64,000 bases of DNA. Origin: Bacteroidia bacterium (GTDB taxonomy: Bacteria > Bacteroidota > Bacteroidia > Palsa-965). Below the pieces are notes generated by a model. That model was not told where the DNA came from and ran no database searches. It saw only the letters and a program-made list of their open reading frames with translations. Of this stretch, positions 62,055-64,000 are shown piece after piece (positions within the stretch are counted from its first letter, which is position 1; every line of letters begins with the position of its first letter). The position numbers and the translations under genes were made by a program. The stretch spans positions 1 through 64,000 of the forward strand of contig JALONL010000029.1 of assembly GCA_025454955.1 (NCBI GenBank). The letters run 5' to 3'.

Positions 62055-62134
62055 GCTAAAACAAATAGTACAAAAGCCCCTCCGAGATCTCTTTTGATCT
62101 CGGAGGGTTCCCACCCAGATTTATTTGTTTTAGC
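62055..62134. repeat. Nested palindromic element, copy 3
   Basis: Outer stem GCTAAAACAAATA (62055-62067) with its complement at 62122-62134. Inner stem CCCTCCGAGATC (62078-62089) with GATCTCGGAGGG (62096-62107), 6-nt loop. Compared with copies 1 and 2 the inner arms differ at two positions, and both changes are compensated in the opposite arm. It lies 12 bp after the aspS stop, between convergent genes. Confidence 0.85.
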
Positions 62135-62164
62135 CACACAAAACCCAAACAAAATACCCGAAGC

Positions 62165-62395
62165 CGAAAAGTCGCGTTTATTCCGAAGCTGAAATCCCTC
62201 CGGAGAATATTACCACAACAAAAAAAATCGCGTTTATCCCAAAGAAAAATTCCAAAAAAAAATTACCCCAACCAGAAAAAATCACGTTTATCCCGAAGAA
62301 AAAAACTCTCCTGAAAATATTACCAAACCCAAAAAAATCGCGCTTATCACCACTTGGGTAAAAATCCCCCGAAAAATATCCCCCAAAAGAATAAG
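62165..62395. repeat. Tandem repeat, period about 55 bp, four units
   Basis: TCGCGTTTAT (variants TCACGTTTAT, TCGCGCTTAT) recurs at 62172, 62228, 62282 and 62338, giving periods of 56, 54 and 56 bp. Between them lie A-rich segments with GAAAATATTACC-like phrases. A minus-strand frame across it encodes only F/G/I-rich low complexity, so I treat the tract as non-coding. Confidence 0.75.
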
Positions 62396-62466
62396 CAGTT
62401 TTCACCCCAAAACTATCTCAACACAGTAATTCGCAAAAAAAACTTCACCACCACCAACCAAAAAAT

Positions 62467-62503
62467 CAAAAGAGGTTGTTCCTGATTGGAACAACCTCTT
62501 TTG
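62467..62503 (-). terminator. Terminator of the SprB-repeat gene at the window end
   Basis: A 16-bp perfect stem CAAAAGAGGTTGTTCC with its complement, TGATT loop, 20 bp after the stop at 62523 on the minus strand. Confidence 0.92.
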
Positions 62504-62522
62504 CTATACATACAAACAATTA

Positions 62523-64000
62523 CTAATCAGTAATCACCACCCGCTGTGTAGAGCGTTTACCGTCATTAGTAACCACAGTTACAAAATAAGTACCCGAAGC
62601 CTCGATACGGAATTGCTGCAGCGTTCCGGTTTGAACACGCTGTGCAACTACCAGCTTACCAAGCATATCGTAAATCTCTACATTGGCCGCCATTTCGGTG
62701 CCAAGCTGCAGTGTAAACGAGCCGTTGTTCGGGTTGGGGAAAAGTGTAAATGCAGGACCGGCACCAATTTCGCCTACTGCGCTGCAAATTTCCACCCAGA
62801 TCGAATCAACCGAAGTGCCCACACAACCGTTCGGATCGGTGTAGGTGTAGGTGATTACAGTGTAACCCGGGGTAGTAATCTGCGACGGAGTGAAGATACC
62901 GTTGTTTACTGCATTACCCGTGTAAGTACCACCGGCAGGCGAACCGCCGGTAAGCGCAAACGGAGCGGTAATGTTGCTGCAAGCCGAATCAATCGGCTCG
63001 GAATATGCTACGTTGGGCAGCGCAGGATCGTTAAGGGTAACTGCAATACTGTCGGTACAGCCATTGTTATCGGTAACAATTACCGAATAAACACCTGCCG
63101 TGAGACCGCTGATGTCTTCGGTGTTGGCACTGTTGCTCCACTGGAATGCGTAGGGGCTTACACCACCGCTTACCGAAATATCAATGCTTCCGTCGTTGCC
63201 TCCGCAAGTAGTCGGATTAACCGAAGTTACCACAGTGGTGGCCACTGCTGCAGGCTGTGCGATGGTTACCGATTGTGTGTTGGTGCAGCCGTTGGCATCG
63301 GTAATTACCACGCTGTATGCACCGGCCACAAGTCCGTTTACCGAAGCAGTTGTATCGCCTGTGTTCCAGAGATAGGTGTAACCCGGTGTGCCACCTGTGG
63401 CATTTACTGTTACCGAACCATCGCTGCCACTGCTGCAGGATACGTTGGTGGCAGAAGCTGTTGCAGTAATAGCCGAAGGCTCGGTGATGTTTACTGTAAA
63501 GGTGATCGTACAGTTGTTGGTATCGGTAATGGTGCAACTGGCTGCGCCTGCAAGTAAGCCGGTGGCTGTGGCGGTGGTATCACCATTGCTCCAGAGATAA
63601 GTGTAGCCGGGTGTGCCGCCGCTTACGTTTACTGTGGCAGTACCATTGCTTCCGCCGTTGCACGACACGTTGGTTTGTGTGGAAGTAACACTGAGTGCAG
63701 CCGGTTCGGTGATAATTACCGATTGGGTAATGATACAACCGTTGGCATCAGTAATGGTGCAGATGTTTGAACCTAATGACAAACCGGTGGCCGTGGCAGA
63801 GGTGCTGCCGCTCGGAGCCCAGCTATAGGTATAGCCGGGTGTGCCGCCGCTTACACTTACCGTACCCGTACCATCACTGCCGCCGTTGCACGATACGTTG
63901 GTTTGTGAAGAAGTAACGCTGAGCGGCGAAGGCTCGGTAATGGAAACCGACTGCGTGATGATGCAACCGTTGGCATCGGTAATGGTGCAGGTGTATGAAC
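62523..64000 (-). CDS. SprB-repeat surface protein with T9SS sorting domain, 5' part outside the window
   Basis: The reading frame is open up to the window edge, so 492 codons are visible and the N-terminus is missing. It contains repeats of 76 residues (228 bp) of the SprB type: each has a TEP.ALSVTSTQTNVSCNGG opening, GGTPGYTYLWSNGDTTATAT and a closing C.ITDANGC.I. A further domain with SEPIDSACSNITAPFALTGG and GGTYTGNAVNNGIFTPSQIT follows. The end is a type A T9SS domain (LFPNPNNGSFTLQLGTEM through GTYFVTVVTNDG). Adjacent repeats are nearly identical at the DNA level (63736 and 63964), consistent with recent duplication. The likely role is surface adhesion or gliding. Confidence 0.88.
   Translation of the reverse strand, partial: SYTCTITDANGCIITQSVSITEPSPLSVTSSQTNVSCNGGSDGTGTVSVSGGTPGYTYSWAPSGSTSATATGLSLGSNICTITDANGCIITQSVIITEPAALSVTSTQTNVSCNGGSNGTATVNVSGGTPGYTYLWSNGDTTATATGLLAGAASCTITDTNNCTITFTVNITEPSAITATASATNVSCSSGSDGSVTVNATGGTPGYTYLWNTGDTTASVNGLVAGAYSVVITDANGCTNTQSVTIAQPAAVATTVVTSVNPTTCGGNDGSIDISVSGGVSPYAFQWSNSANTEDISGLTAGVYSVIVTDNNGCTDSIAVTLNDPALPNVAYSEPIDSACSNITAPFALTGGSPAGGTYTGNAVNNGIFTPSQITTPGYTVITYTYTDPNGCVGTSVDSIWVEICSAVGEIGAGPAFTLFPNPNNGSFTLQLGTEMAANVEIYDMLGKLVVAQRVQTGTLQQFRIEASGTYFVTVVTNDGKRSTQRVVITD

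Noticed and set aside
62178-62405. 75-codon minus-strand frame in the 55-bp repeat tract
   Set aside because: Its F/G/I-rich repeats simply mirror the DNA repeat; there is no plausible signal or family.
1-64000. tRNA and rRNA genes
   Set aside because: I looked through the intergenic regions for cloverleaf-like sequence with TTCRANY arms and for conserved rRNA stretches and saw none; a covariance-model scan would be needed for certainty.

Overview
The window is chromosomal DNA of a Bacteroidota bacterium. The evidence is at least eight secreted proteins with a C-terminal type IX secretion (T9SS) sorting domain, SprB-like repeats, a TonB-dependent receptor with an N-terminal carboxypeptidase-regulatory-like domain, promoters with the Bacteroidota -7 box TAnnTTTG, and few Shine-Dalgarno sequences. 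Base composition is moderate, with two visibly AT-richer islands (about 25.9-28.3 kb and 51.9-53.6 kb). I found no rRNA, tRNA, CRISPR array, transposase or phage gene. The exact genus cannot be told from this stretch.

Layout. 0-0.6 kb: decayed 185-bp tandem repeat. 0.6-4.4 kb: glycosyltransferase, murB, a large helical protein. 4.4-15.3 kb (minus strand): jelly-roll T9SS adhesin, small envelope proteins, and a beta-helix T9SS protein next to a TonB-dependent receptor. 15.4-20.8 kb (plus): OmpR/PhoB-type response regulator, an inserted outer-membrane protein plus di-heme peroxidase pair, a PhoR-type kinase, and an M43 metalloprotease. 20.8-21.5 kb: dense repeats. 21.5-25.7 kb: glycosyltransferase, trmB, TRIC-type channel, amidohydrolase. 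25.9-28.3 kb: island of small genes including an Imm22-like immunity protein. 28.4-37.7 kb: SGNH hydrolase, then a phosphate locus (porin, pstSCAB-phoU, DUF47-pit). 37.8-48.4 kb: LuxE/PaaK-like protein, trpS, plsC-gatC, an S74/T9SS fusion, bacilliredoxin, an unusual signal peptidase homologue and a glycine-rich T9SS protein. 48.8-51.7 kb: M16 protease. 51.9-53.6 kb: second island (HNH nuclease, LytTR remnant, unknown gene). 53.6-64 kb: tadA, icd, two large SprB-repeat T9SS proteins and aspS.

How the genes work together. The strongest theme is phosphate acquisition. The response regulator and kinase, the phosphate porin, Pst-PhoU and DUF47-Pit appear linked by one operator design: a TTAAC(A/C)-like hexamer, usually with a second hexamer 11 nt away, placed 20-21 nt (31 at the porin) upstream of a TAnnTTTG-like -7 box. 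The divergent TonB receptor carries the same design, so it and its beta-helix partner may belong to the same regulon. PstC also has a stretch closely resembling part of PstS inserted between its first two membrane segments.

The other notable theme is non-coding structure. Three nested palindromes with compensatory changes in both stems lie between convergent genes, and there is a 175-bp inverted repeat plus several distinct tandem-repeat families.
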